From the NCBI RefSeq assembly GCF_900114355.1, contig NZ_FOSS01000004.1, positions 398,238-462,237 of the forward strand: 64,000 bases of DNA. The letters are read 5' to 3'. This stretch comes from Lysobacter sp. cf310 (GTDB taxonomy: Bacteria; Pseudomonadota; Gammaproteobacteria; Xanthomonadales; Xanthomonadaceae). The position numbers were made by a program, and so were the translations under genes. A model generated the notes under the pieces. That model saw nothing but the letters and a program-made list of their open reading frames with translations. It did no database searches and had not been told where the DNA came from. Shown one piece after another: positions 37,587-45,958 of the stretch; position 1 is the first letter of the stretch, and each line of letters opens with the position of its first letter.

Positions 37587-38780
37587 ATGTCGATTACGAC
37601 GCTTAGCGTGATGGTGGTGGAAGATCACGGGTTCCAGCGCCGCATGGCGCTGCGCCTGCTCGCCGAGCTGGGCGTGGTCAACGTGCTCGAAGCCGCCGAC
37701 GGCGCCGGCGCGCTGCGCCTGCTCGAGGAAGTGCGCACGCCGCCGGACGTGATCCTGGTCGATCTGGACATGCCCGGCATGGACGGCATCGAATTCATCG
37801 ACCATGTCGCCCAGCGCAGCCTCGCGCGTTCGGTGGCGGTGGTCAGCGCGCTGGATCCGGCCCTGCTCAACACCGTGCAGACCATGGCCCGCGCCTACGG
37901 CCTGCGCGTGCTGGGCAATGTCGAAAAACCGCTGACCCTGGCCAAGCTGCAGCAGGCACTGGAAGGCTACGAGCATGCCTTGCATGCCGCCGAGACCGAC
38001 GAGCCGGTCGAAGTCACGCCGCTGCTGATCCGCGAAGCGCTGGCGGCCGGCGAGATCGGGCCGTGGTTTCAGCCGCAGGTCGAATTCGGCAACGGCAAGC
38101 CGGTCGGGGTCGAGGCGCTCGCGCGCTGGCGCCGCCACGACGGCAGCATCGTGCGGCCGCAGCACTTCGTGCCGATGATGGAGCGCGAAGGCCTGGTCGA
38201 TCTGCTCACCGATCACATGCTGGTCGAAGGCTGCCGCTGGAAGCGCCGTTGGGACCAGCAGGGCATCCGCCTGAATCTGTCGGTCAACGTCTCGCCCGCG
38301 ACCCTGGCCGACAGCGGCGCGGCCGACCGCTTCCAGCACCTGGTGCGCGAGGCCGGGGTGGAGCCGGAGGAAGTGGTGCTGGAGATCACCGAGAGTTCGC
38401 TGATGAGCGACGCCGCGCGCGGTCTGGGCGTGCTCGCGCGCCTGCGCCTGAAGGGCTTCGGCCTGTCGATCGACGATTTCGGCACCGGCTATTCCTCGCT
38501 CTCGCAGCTGTCGCAGATTCCGTTCACCGAACTCAAGATCGACCAGGGCTTCGTGTCCGGCGCCAAGGAACAGCCGCGCAAGCGCGCGGTGATCGAGGCC
38601 AGCCTGGACCTGGCGCGCAAGCTCGGTCTGGACGTGGTCGCCGAGGGCGTGGAAACCGTCGACGACTGGCAGATGCTGGCCGAGTTGGGCTGCGGCATGG
38701 CCCAGGGCCATCTGATCGCCGAACCGGTGCCGGGCGAGGATCTGCCCAGCGTGCTCGGCCGCTGGCGGCGGCCGGAGTAG
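37587..38780 (+). CDS. response regulator with EAL c-di-GMP phosphodiesterase domain
   Basis: A 397-residue protein. The receiver domain spans about 1-125, with phospho-acceptor Asp59 in ILVDLDMPGMDG and the conserved Lys of VEKPL. The EAL domain spans about 145-390. All catalytic signatures are present: VEALARW (Glu176), LNLSVNVSP, EITESSL, SIDDFGTGYSS, ELKIDQGFV and AEGVET. It is therefore expected to degrade c-di-GMP under phosphorylation control. The start codon is ATG 37587 (AGGGAA upstream). The next gene, a hybrid kinase, starts 10 bases later, so it is the likely phosphodonor (inference). Confidence 0.92.
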   Translation: MSITTLSVMVVEDHGFQRRMALRLLAELGVVNVLEAADGAGALRLLEEVRTPPDVILVDLDMPGMDGIEFIDHVAQRSLARSVAVVSALDPALLNTVQTMARAYGLRVLGNVEKPLTLAKLQQALEGYEHALHAAETDEPVEVTPLLIREALAAGEIGPWFQPQVEFGNGKPVGVEALARWRRHDGSIVRPQHFVPMMEREGLVDLLTDHMLVEGCRWKRRWDQQGIRLNLSVNVSPATLADSGAADRFQHLVREAGVEPEEVVLEITESSLMSDAARGLGVLARLRLKGFGLSIDDFGTGYSSLSQLSQIPFTELKIDQGFVSGAKEQPRKRAVIEASLDLARKLGLDVVAEGVETVDDWQMLAELGCGMAQGHLIAEPVPGEDLPSVLGRWRRPE

Positions 38781-38790
38781 AGCGCGCCGC

Positions 38791-41676
38791 ATGCGCGCCT
38801 GGCTGGGCTCGCTCAGCATCCGGCGCCAGCTGTGGGCCTTGTTCGGCCTGCTGCTGCTGACCGGCGCGACGGTGCTGGTGATCGACGAGATCGCCCAATA
38901 CCGCGCACGCGAATCGCTGCTGACCCTGCGCGACGATTCGCTGCGCAGCCTGCGCCGGATCAAGATGGTCTCCGATGCCTACGGCCTGGACGTGGTCGAC
39001 ACCACTTTCCGCGTGCGCAACAACCTGGTGCCCTGGCGCGAGGGCGTGGCCACCATCGACGAGGCGCGCGAACGCATCGACGAAAGCTGGGCGGTGCTGG
39101 CGCAGCTGCCGCGCACGCCCGAAGAGCAGGTCCACTTCCGCGCCGCCGCCGAGGCACGCGTGGCCGCCGACGCGGCCGCCGCCGAATTGCGCGCGATCCT
39201 GCTGCGCGAGGACATCGATGCCCTGGGCGCGTTCGCCGACACGCGTCTGTATCCGGCCATCGATCCGGTCACCCAGCGCCTGAAGCTGCTGTCGGATCTG
39301 GCCCTGGTCGAGGCCGACAGCGTGGTGCGCGACGACATCGTGCGCAGCCGGCGCACCAGCGCGCTGCGCATCGGCCTGTCGGTGCTGGCGCTGCTGATCG
39401 CGGCCGTGGTCGGGCGCAAGGTGCTGCGCAACGCCTACCGCGGGGTCGAAAGCCTGACCTGGCTGGCGCGACGCATGCGCGAGCACGACTACACCGCCGT
39501 GCCCAAGCACGAGCCCAGCGGCGAGCTGGCCACGGTGATGCAGGCCTTCATGGAAATGCGCCGCGACGTGCTGGGCTTCGAGAACGAACTCACCGGCCAG
39601 CTGATCCGCAACGAACGCACGCGCGCCGAACTCGAGCGCCGCGAGCAGTTCCAGCGCTCGCTGCTGGACGCGGCCCAGACCGCGATCGTCGCGGTCGACG
39701 CGCGCGGCCAGTTCAGCCTGGTCAATCCCTTCGCCGAGCAGCTGCTGGGCTGGCACGCCACCGACCTGCTCGCGCGCGAGCGCCTGCACGCCCTGTTCGA
39801 GCCCAAGGCCCTGCAGACGCTGGCGTACGAACTCGGCGACCGCCTCGGCCGGCCGGTGCTGGCCGATTGGACCGCGCTGCGCGAGCTGGCGCGCATGCGC
39901 GCGGCGCCGCGCGAGATGATGCTGCGCCATCGCAACGGCACCTGGGTGCCGGCGCTGGTGGCGGTGTCGGCGATGAGCGAGCCCGACGGCGGCGACGGCG
40001 GCTTGTTGCTGGTGGCCGCCGACCTCAGCGCGATCCGCCGCCTCGAACGCGAACTGCGCGCGAGCGAGGCGCGCGCGCAGGAGGCCAGCCGCGCCAAGTC
40101 CTCGTTCCTGGCCGCGATGAGCCACGAGATCCGCACCCCGATGATCGGCGTGACCGGCATGCTCGAAGTGCTCGCGCATTCGCGCCTGGACCCCGACCAG
40201 CGCCGCGCGCTGAACGTGATCCAGCAGTCGTCCGCCTCGCTGCTGCAGATCATCGGCGACATCCTGGATTTCTCGAAGATCGAGGCCGGCCGTCTGGAGC
40301 TGTCGCCCACCGTGGTCGCGCTGCCGGCGTTGTTGCGCAGCACGGTCGCCAACTACGCGGGCGCGGCGTCCAGCAAGGGGCTGAACCTGTTGTGCGAAAT
40401 CGACCCGCGCGTCGGCCCGGCGCACCGCGCCGACGGACTGCGCCTGCGCCAGGTGATCGGCAACTTTCTGTCCAACGCGCTCAAGTTCACCGCCGAAGGC
40501 CTGGTGCAGGCGGCGCTGGAGTGGCAGTCCAGCGCCAAGGACGCCGACGGCACGGTGCGCGACACCTTGTGCTTCCGCGTCACCGACACCGGCATCGGCG
40601 TCGGCGAGGAACAGCAGCGTCATTTGTTTCAGCCCTTCAGCCAGGCCGAGGGCGACACCACGCGCCGCTACGGCGGCACCGGCCTGGGCCTGGCGATCTG
40701 CCGGCGCCTGGCCGAGCTGATGGGCGGCGAGGTCAGCATGGAAAGCCGGCCGGGCCTGGGCACCAGCATGCGACTGGTGGTGAGCCTGGCGCGCGCGCCG
40801 GAGTCGGAACTGCCCGCAGAGCCCGACGGGTCCGAGCCGCCAGCCACGATCGCGCCGCGCCCCATGCCCAGCCTGGAGCAGGCCGAGCGCGAGCGCAGCC
40901 TGGTGCTGCTGGCCGACGATCATCCGACCAACCGCATGGTGATCGCGCGCCAGCTCGCCCTGGCCGGTTACGCCAGCGAATCGGCCGAGGACGGCCTGCA
41001 GGCGCTGGAGCGCTGGCGCAGCGGTCGCTACGCCCTGCTGTTGTCGGACGTGCACATGCCGGGCCTGGACGGCTATGCCCTGGCGCGCGCGATCCGCGAG
41101 CAGGAGCGCAGCGAAGGCCTGACGCACACGCCGATCGTGGCCCTGACCGCCTCGGCCCTGAAGGGCGAGGCCGAACGCTGCCTGGCCGCGGGCATGGACG
41201 ACTACCTGAGCAAGCCGGTGTCGGTGCCGCAGCTGGCGACCTGCCTGCAGCGCTGGCTGCCGCACACGCGGCCTGGCGACGGCAAACCCGCGGGCACGGG
41301 CGCGACCGCGGCGACGGTCTTGCCGCAACTGGATCGCGATCAGGCCTTGGACACCGACGTGCTGGCCGCGCTCACCGGCGGCTCGCCCGCCGAGGCGCAC
41401 AGCCTGCTCGAGGAATTCCTGGCCGCGACCGCGCAGGACCAGGCCGCCCTGCACGCCGCGCGCGAGGGCGGCGACACCGTCGCGCTCACCCGTCAGGCGC
41501 ACAAGATCAAGGGCGCCGCGCGCATGGTCGGCGCGACCGAACTGGCGCAGGCCGCCGCCGCCCTGGAAGCGGCCGGGCGCGACGACGACTGGCCGACGAT
41601 CCTGCCGCTGGCGGCCGATCTGGACACCGCCCTGCAGCACCTGCGCCTGGTCGCGGCGCAGATGCCGTCGGGCTGA
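38791..41676 (+). CDS. hybrid sensor histidine kinase (HAMP-PAS-HisKA-HATPase-REC-Hpt)
   Basis: A 961-residue inner-membrane kinase. TM1 at about 15-32 and TM2 at about 191-210 enclose a four-helix periplasmic sensor. HAMP, coiled coil and PAS (about 290-420) follow. The HisKA box AMSHEIRTP has His445; the ATPase has NALKFT, DTGIGV and GGTGLGLAI. The receiver has Asp753 in LSDVHMPGLDG, and the C-terminal Hpt has His904 in RQAHKIKGAARM. The layout matches BvgS/RpfC-style phosphorelay proteins. It overlaps no gene but follows the EAL regulator closely, forming a two-gene c-di-GMP signalling unit. Confidence 0.93.
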   Translation: MRAWLGSLSIRRQLWALFGLLLLTGATVLVIDEIAQYRARESLLTLRDDSLRSLRRIKMVSDAYGLDVVDTTFRVRNNLVPWREGVATIDEARERIDESWAVLAQLPRTPEEQVHFRAAAEARVAADAAAAELRAILLREDIDALGAFADTRLYPAIDPVTQRLKLLSDLALVEADSVVRDDIVRSRRTSALRIGLSVLALLIAAVVGRKVLRNAYRGVESLTWLARRMREHDYTAVPKHEPSGELATVMQAFMEMRRDVLGFENELTGQLIRNERTRAELERREQFQRSLLDAAQTAIVAVDARGQFSLVNPFAEQLLGWHATDLLARERLHALFEPKALQTLAYELGDRLGRPVLADWTALRELARMRAAPREMMLRHRNGTWVPALVAVSAMSEPDGGDGGLLLVAADLSAIRRLERELRASEARAQEASRAKSSFLAAMSHEIRTPMIGVTGMLEVLAHSRLDPDQRRALNVIQQSSASLLQIIGDILDFSKIEAGRLELSPTVVALPALLRSTVANYAGAASSKGLNLLCEIDPRVGPAHRADGLRLRQVIGNFLSNALKFTAEGLVQAALEWQSSAKDADGTVRDTLCFRVTDTGIGVGEEQQRHLFQPFSQAEGDTTRRYGGTGLGLAICRRLAELMGGEVSMESRPGLGTSMRLVVSLARAPESELPAEPDGSEPPATIAPRPMPSLEQAERERSLVLLADDHPTNRMVIARQLALAGYASESAEDGLQALERWRSGRYALLLSDVHMPGLDGYALARAIREQERSEGLTHTPIVALTASALKGEAERCLAAGMDDYLSKPVSVPQLATCLQRWLPHTRPGDGKPAGTGATAATVLPQLDRDQALDTDVLAALTGGSPAEAHSLLEEFLAATAQDQAALHAAREGGDTVALTRQAHKIKGAARMVGATELAQAAAALEAAGRDDDWPTILPLAADLDTALQHLRLVAAQMPSG

Positions 41677-41721
41677 TATCGGGCGCGGCGGACCGGACCT
41701 CGCGTTGCATCGCCCCGTCCA

Positions 41722-41749
41722 GGCAGGAGCGGCGCAAGCCGCGACCGCG
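41722..41749. repeat. REP-like element, family A (copy 6, single arm)
   Basis: GGCAGGAGCGGCGCAAGCCG continuing CGACCGCG: one arm only, in the 230-base gap before the gamma-glutamyltransferase gene. That gap also has a TATCGT -10-like hexamer at 41875-41880. Confidence 0.65.
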
Positions 41750-41906
41750 CAAACGCGAACGTCCGCGCCGATCAGGCGCACGCGAGACCGCGCATGCCAC
41801 GCGCGATCGCCGCATACACCGCCGTCGGGACCCCATCCGCCAACCGCGTCGCTCCCTCGCGCGCCGGTCTGCGTTATCGTCGCGGTCCGATCCGCGGAGC
41901 CGCGCC

Positions 41907-43637
41907 ATGACCTCACGCCTCGTGCCCCACCGCTTGCCGCTGCTCCTGCTCGGCATCCTGCTCGCCGCCGGCCACGCCGCGCCGGCCGCCGCCGCCGACC
42001 GCGTCACCGGCAAAGCCTTCGCGACCCGCAGCGAGATCTACGCGCCGCATGCGATCGCCGCCACCTCGCATCCGCTGGCCACCCAGATCGCGCTGGACGT
42101 GATGAAGCAGGGCGGCAGCGCGGTCGACGCCGCGATCGCGGCCAACGCCGCGCTCGGTTTGATGGAACCCACCGGCAGCGGCATCGGTGGCGACCTGTTC
42201 GCGATCGTCTGGGATCCCAAGACCAAGCAGCTCTACGGCTACAACGGCTCCGGGCGTTCGCCCAAGTCGCTGAGCCTGGCCGAGTTCCGCAAGCGCGGCC
42301 TCAGCGACGTGCCGTCCTACGGCCCGCTGCCGGTGACCGTGCCCGGCGCGGTCGATGCCTGGTTCGCCCTGCACGGCCGCTTCGGCCGCAAGTCGATGGC
42401 CGACGACCTCGCGCCGGCGATCCGCTACGCGCGCGAAGGCCATCCGGTGCACGAGGTGATCGCCTACTACTGGAACGCCTCGGTGCCGCGCTTGTCGAAG
42501 TGGCCCGGCTTCAAGGAGCAGTTCACCATCGACGGGCGCGCCCCGCGCACCGGCGAGACCTGGAAGAATCCCAACCTCGCCGCGACCCTGGAGAAGATCG
42601 CCAACGGCGGCCGCGACGCGTTCTACAAGGGCGACATCGCGCGCACCATCGACGCCTACTTCAAGGCCAACGACGGCTACCTCAGCTACGACGACCTGGC
42701 CTCGCACCAGGGCGAGTGGGTGGAGCCGGTCAGCAGCAACTACCGCGGCTACGACGTCTGGGAACTGCCGCCCAACGGCCAGGGCATCGCCGCGCTGCAG
42801 ATCCTCAATATCCTGGAAGGCTACGACCTCAAGGGTTACGGCTTCGGCAGCCCCGAGCACGTGCATCTGTTCGCCGAAGCCAAGAAGCTGGCCTTCGCCG
42901 ATCGCGCGCGCTGGTACGCCGACCCGGCCTTCGGCAAGCTGCCGGTCGAACAGCTGATCTCCAAGCGTTATGCCGAACAACGCCGCAAGCTGATCTCGAT
43001 GGACAAGGCCGCGCGCGAGGTGCAGCCGGCCACGCCCAAGGAGCTCGACGAGGGCGACACCATCTACATGACCGTGGCCGACGCCGACGGCATGATGGTC
43101 TCGCTGATCCAGTCCAACTACCGCGGCATGGGCAGCGGCATGGCCGCGCCGGGCCTGGGCTTCATCTTCCAGGACCGCGGCGAACAGTTCGTGCTCAAGG
43201 AAGGCCACCCGAATTCGTTCGCGCCGGGCAAGCGTCCGTTCCACACCATCATTCCCGCCTTCGTGACCAAGGACGGCAAGCCCTGGCTGTCGTTCGGGGT
43301 GATGGGCGGCGCGATGCAACCGCAGGGGCATGCGCAGATCGTGATGAACCTGATCGACTTCGGCATGAACCTGCAGGAAGCCGGCGACGCGCCGCGCATC
43401 CAGCACGACGGTTCCACCGAACCGGCCGGGCAGGCCACGGTGATGAGCGACGGCGGCGAGCTGGATCTGGAAACCGGCTATTCCTACGAGACCGTGCGCG
43501 AGCTGATGCGCAAAGGCCACAGCGTGCGCTTCGCCAACGGCCCTTACGGCGGCTACCAGGCCATCATGGTCAATCCCCACGGCGGTTACGTCGGCGCCAG
43601 CGAATCGCGCAAGGACGGCCAGGCGGCGGGCTACTGA
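41907..43637 (+). CDS. ggt: gamma-glutamyltransferase
   Basis: A 576-residue periplasmic enzyme that cleaves glutathione and gamma-glutamyl compounds. The signal peptide is LLLLGILLAAGHAAPAAAA. The large-subunit region contains GGSAVDAAIAANAALGLMEPTGSGIGGD. The small subunit would start at the catalytic Thr385 in DEGDTIYMTVADADG, the self-cleavage site; the usual THxSV context is TIYMTV here, a divergent but recognisable form. Downstream NYRGMGSGMAAPGLGF and SFGVMGGAMQPQGHAQ follow the family. It is closer to the YwrD-like branch than to E. coli Ggt, so substrate preference may differ. Confidence 0.88.
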   Translation: MTSRLVPHRLPLLLLGILLAAGHAAPAAAADRVTGKAFATRSEIYAPHAIAATSHPLATQIALDVMKQGGSAVDAAIAANAALGLMEPTGSGIGGDLFAIVWDPKTKQLYGYNGSGRSPKSLSLAEFRKRGLSDVPSYGPLPVTVPGAVDAWFALHGRFGRKSMADDLAPAIRYAREGHPVHEVIAYYWNASVPRLSKWPGFKEQFTIDGRAPRTGETWKNPNLAATLEKIANGGRDAFYKGDIARTIDAYFKANDGYLSYDDLASHQGEWVEPVSSNYRGYDVWELPPNGQGIAALQILNILEGYDLKGYGFGSPEHVHLFAEAKKLAFADRARWYADPAFGKLPVEQLISKRYAEQRRKLISMDKAAREVQPATPKELDEGDTIYMTVADADGMMVSLIQSNYRGMGSGMAAPGLGFIFQDRGEQFVLKEGHPNSFAPGKRPFHTIIPAFVTKDGKPWLSFGVMGGAMQPQGHAQIVMNLIDFGMNLQEAGDAPRIQHDGSTEPAGQATVMSDGGELDLETGYSYETVRELMRKGHSVRFANGPYGGYQAIMVNPHGGYVGASESRKDGQAAGY

Positions 43638-43707
43638 TGAGCGATCGCGGGGCGCTCGCGCGACGGCGTTCGGGCGATCGTCCCGCGATCGGCGGCGGCA
43701 GGCCGAC

Positions 43708-45372
43708 ATGAGCGCCGTTGCGGCTCTGCTGCGCGAAGCCTACGCGGCCTTGCAGCGCGGCGATGCGGCGCAGGCGCGCCTGCGTTGCGCAGCGGTGCTC
43801 GCGCAGGATCCGAGCAGCTTCGATGCCTGGCGCATGCTGGCGGTGGCCGCGCAGGCGCTGGGCGACGCGCAGGCCGGCCTGGCGGCGGCGACGCGCGCTC
43901 AGCAACTGCGACCGGACGATGGCCCGGCCGCCTTGGACCTGGGCACGCGCCTGCTGCACGCCGGCCAGGCCGCGGCCGCGGCGCCCTTGCTGCAACTGGC
44001 TATGCGGCGTCTGCCGCAGGATGCGCGCGCGGCGTTCCGCTACGCCAACGCGGTCTTTCAGTTGGGCGATTACGCCGCCGCCGCGGCCGGGTTCGGCGCC
44101 GCGACCCAGCGCGATCCGAATTGGCCCGAGGCCTGGAACAACCTGTCGGCCGCGCACAGCCGACTGCAGGAATATCCGCAGGCGATCGCGGCCGCGCGCA
44201 ATGCCTTGCGGCTGGCGCCGCAAGACCCGGAAGCGCACCAGGCCTTGGCCGTGCTGCTGTCCAATCTGTTCGATCGGTCTTCCTTGCAGGAGGGCCTGCG
44301 GTCGGCCGAACGCGCCCTGCAACTGGACCCGAACCTGGCCGCGGCGCATCGCAACGCCGCGGTGCTGCTGCGCAAGCTCGGCGAGCCCGCGCGCGCCGAA
44401 GCGCATGCGCGCCGCGCCCTGCAGTTGCAGCCGGACCATCCCGCCAGCGTCGAAATCCTCGGCGATCAGTTGATCTTGAACGGCCGCGGCGGCGATGCCG
44501 CCGCGATCTACGCCGCCGCGCTCGCGCGCGGCCTGGACACGCCGGTGCTGCAACGCCAGCACGGCATCGCACTGCTGCACGCCGGCCGGGCCCAGGCCGC
44601 GCACGAGCAGCTGAGCGCGGCGCTGCGGCGGCAAGGCGACGACCAGCGCAGCATCGCCCACCTCGGCGTGGCGCTGGCCGCCGATGGCCGCGTCGCCGAC
44701 GCGGTCGACCTGCTGGGGCTGCAACGTCACATCCACGCGGTCGATCTGGCGCCGCCGCCCGCTTACGCCGATGCCGCGGCCTTCCATGCGGCGCTGGCGC
44801 AAGACATCCGCCGCCACAGCCAGCAGCGTTGGGAGCCGGCCGGACTGGCCGCGCGTCAGGCTTATCTGAGCGGCGACCTGCTCGTCGACCGCACCCCGGC
44901 CATCGTCGGTTTCGAGCAGCGTTTGCGCGCGGCGATCGACGCCTTCATCGCCGATGCGCAGCGGCGCATCGCCGCCGCGGACGCGCGCGACGACGTTTTC
45001 CTGCGCAACGCGCCGCGGCAGTACCGCCTGCACGTATGGGCGACCCAGGCCGCCGAGAGCGGCTACATCGACACCCACATCCACGAAGACTCCTGGCTGT
45101 CGGGTGCGTACTACGTCGAGCTGCCCGAGGCGATCGCCGACGCCGATCTCAATCAAGCCGGCCCCGATCACGCCGGCCCCGATCACGCCGGTTGGATCGA
45201 GTTCGGCCGACCCTATGCGGGCCTGCCGCAATGGCCGTCGGACGCCTTGCGCCTGGTGCGTCCGCACGTGGGCCGCCTGCTGCTGTTTCCGTCCTATGTG
45301 TTCCACCGCACCTTGCCCTACCGGGGCCGCGGCGAACGCATCAGCATTTCCTTCGACCTCGCGGCCGCCTGA
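43708..45372 (+). CDS. TPR protein with C-terminal 2OG-Fe(II) oxygenase domain
   Basis: A 554-residue protein. About nine TPR-like helical pairs fill residues 1-340. The C-terminal ~200 residues form a 2OG-FeII_Oxy_5-like double-stranded beta helix: the metal motif begins at HIHEDSWLSGAYYVELP (His457, with His459 and Glu460/Asp461 nearby) and ends with FPSYVFHRTLPYRG...ERISISFDL, supplying the distal His and the Arg for 2-oxoglutarate. It probably hydroxylates a protein or peptide bound by the TPR arm (inference). A 15-base in-frame tandem duplication (45161-45190) encodes GPDHA twice. Confidence 0.82.
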   Translation: MSAVAALLREAYAALQRGDAAQARLRCAAVLAQDPSSFDAWRMLAVAAQALGDAQAGLAAATRAQQLRPDDGPAALDLGTRLLHAGQAAAAAPLLQLAMRRLPQDARAAFRYANAVFQLGDYAAAAAGFGAATQRDPNWPEAWNNLSAAHSRLQEYPQAIAAARNALRLAPQDPEAHQALAVLLSNLFDRSSLQEGLRSAERALQLDPNLAAAHRNAAVLLRKLGEPARAEAHARRALQLQPDHPASVEILGDQLILNGRGGDAAAIYAAALARGLDTPVLQRQHGIALLHAGRAQAAHEQLSAALRRQGDDQRSIAHLGVALAADGRVADAVDLLGLQRHIHAVDLAPPPAYADAAAFHAALAQDIRRHSQQRWEPAGLAARQAYLSGDLLVDRTPAIVGFEQRLRAAIDAFIADAQRRIAAADARDDVFLRNAPRQYRLHVWATQAAESGYIDTHIHEDSWLSGAYYVELPEAIADADLNQAGPDHAGPDHAGWIEFGRPYAGLPQWPSDALRLVRPHVGRLLLFPSYVFHRTLPYRGRGERISISFDLAAA

Positions 45373-45400
45373 GCGTCGCCGCATCCGCCCGGAACGCCGC

Positions 45401-45763
45401 ATGAGCAGCGACGACGCCCGCGACCACGCCCTGTTCTCCTACGGCACCCTGCAGGACGACGGCGTGCAGCGCGCGACCTTCGGCCGCCTGCTGCACGGCC
45501 AGGCCGACGCCTTGCTCGGTTATCGGCGCAGCCTGCTCAAGATCGAGGACGCCCAGGTCGTGGCCACCAGCGGCCAGGCCTACCACCCCATCGTCGAGCG
45601 CAGCGACGACCCGGCCGACACCGTGGCCGGCACGGTGTTCGCGATCACCGCCGCAGAGCTGCGCCATGCCGACGCCTACGAAGTCGACGCCTACGAACGC
45701 GTCGAAGCGCCTTTGGCCTCAGGGCGACGCGCCTGGGTGTACGTGAAACGCAGCGGCGGCTGA
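45401..45763 (+). CDS. gamma-glutamylcyclotransferase (AIG2)-like protein
   Basis: A 120-residue protein with the GGCT/AIG2 fold. The start LFSYGTLQDDGVQRATFGR holds the YGTL substrate loop, and VAGTVFAITAAELRHADAYEVDAYERVEA carries the second conserved block with the acidic catalytic position (E of AYE). Such enzymes release 5-oxoproline from gamma-glutamyl substrates, which fits the nearby gamma-glutamyltransferase gene. The ATG at 45401 is 28 bases after the oxygenase stop. Confidence 0.83.
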   Translation: MSSDDARDHALFSYGTLQDDGVQRATFGRLLHGQADALLGYRRSLLKIEDAQVVATSGQAYHPIVERSDDPADTVAGTVFAITAAELRHADAYEVDAYERVEAPLASGRRAWVYVKRSGG

Positions 45764-45798
45764 TCCGGTCGCTGGTTTCGATCACCGCTCAGCCGTCC

Positions 45799-45824
45799 CC
45801 TTTGCAAAAGGACGATTTATTTTT
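45799..45824 (+). terminator. weak terminator-like hairpin
   Basis: A 5-bp stem CCTTT/AAAGG with a 3-base loop, followed by a T-rich stretch GATTTATTTTT. It lies 35 bases after the AIG2-like stop. Confidence 0.35.
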
Positions 45825-45842
45825 CGAGCCGCGCTTCCCGCC

Positions 45843-45881
45843 CGTAGGATGCGGTGAGCCCCAGGCGAACCGCATCGTCGC
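45843..45881. repeat. palindromic intergenic element, family B (copy 4)
   Basis: CGTAGGATGCGGTGAGCCCC followed by AGGCGAACCGCATCGTCGC. This is the CCCAGG variant shared with copies 5 and 6, unlike the GCAG core of copies 1-3. Confidence 0.7.
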
Positions 45882-45958
45882 GCCGCTACGAACGCCCGCG
45901 CTCTCCGCCGACATCGTCGCGCAAGCTCGTAACTGCACGCCGCCACACACCACCGGCC

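Noticed and set aside
38832-41906. Open frame running through the hybrid kinase into gamma-glutamyltransferase (part of a 1601-codon frame)
   Set aside because: The kinase frame is the coding one here. The shared frame becomes coding only from the signal peptide at 41907.
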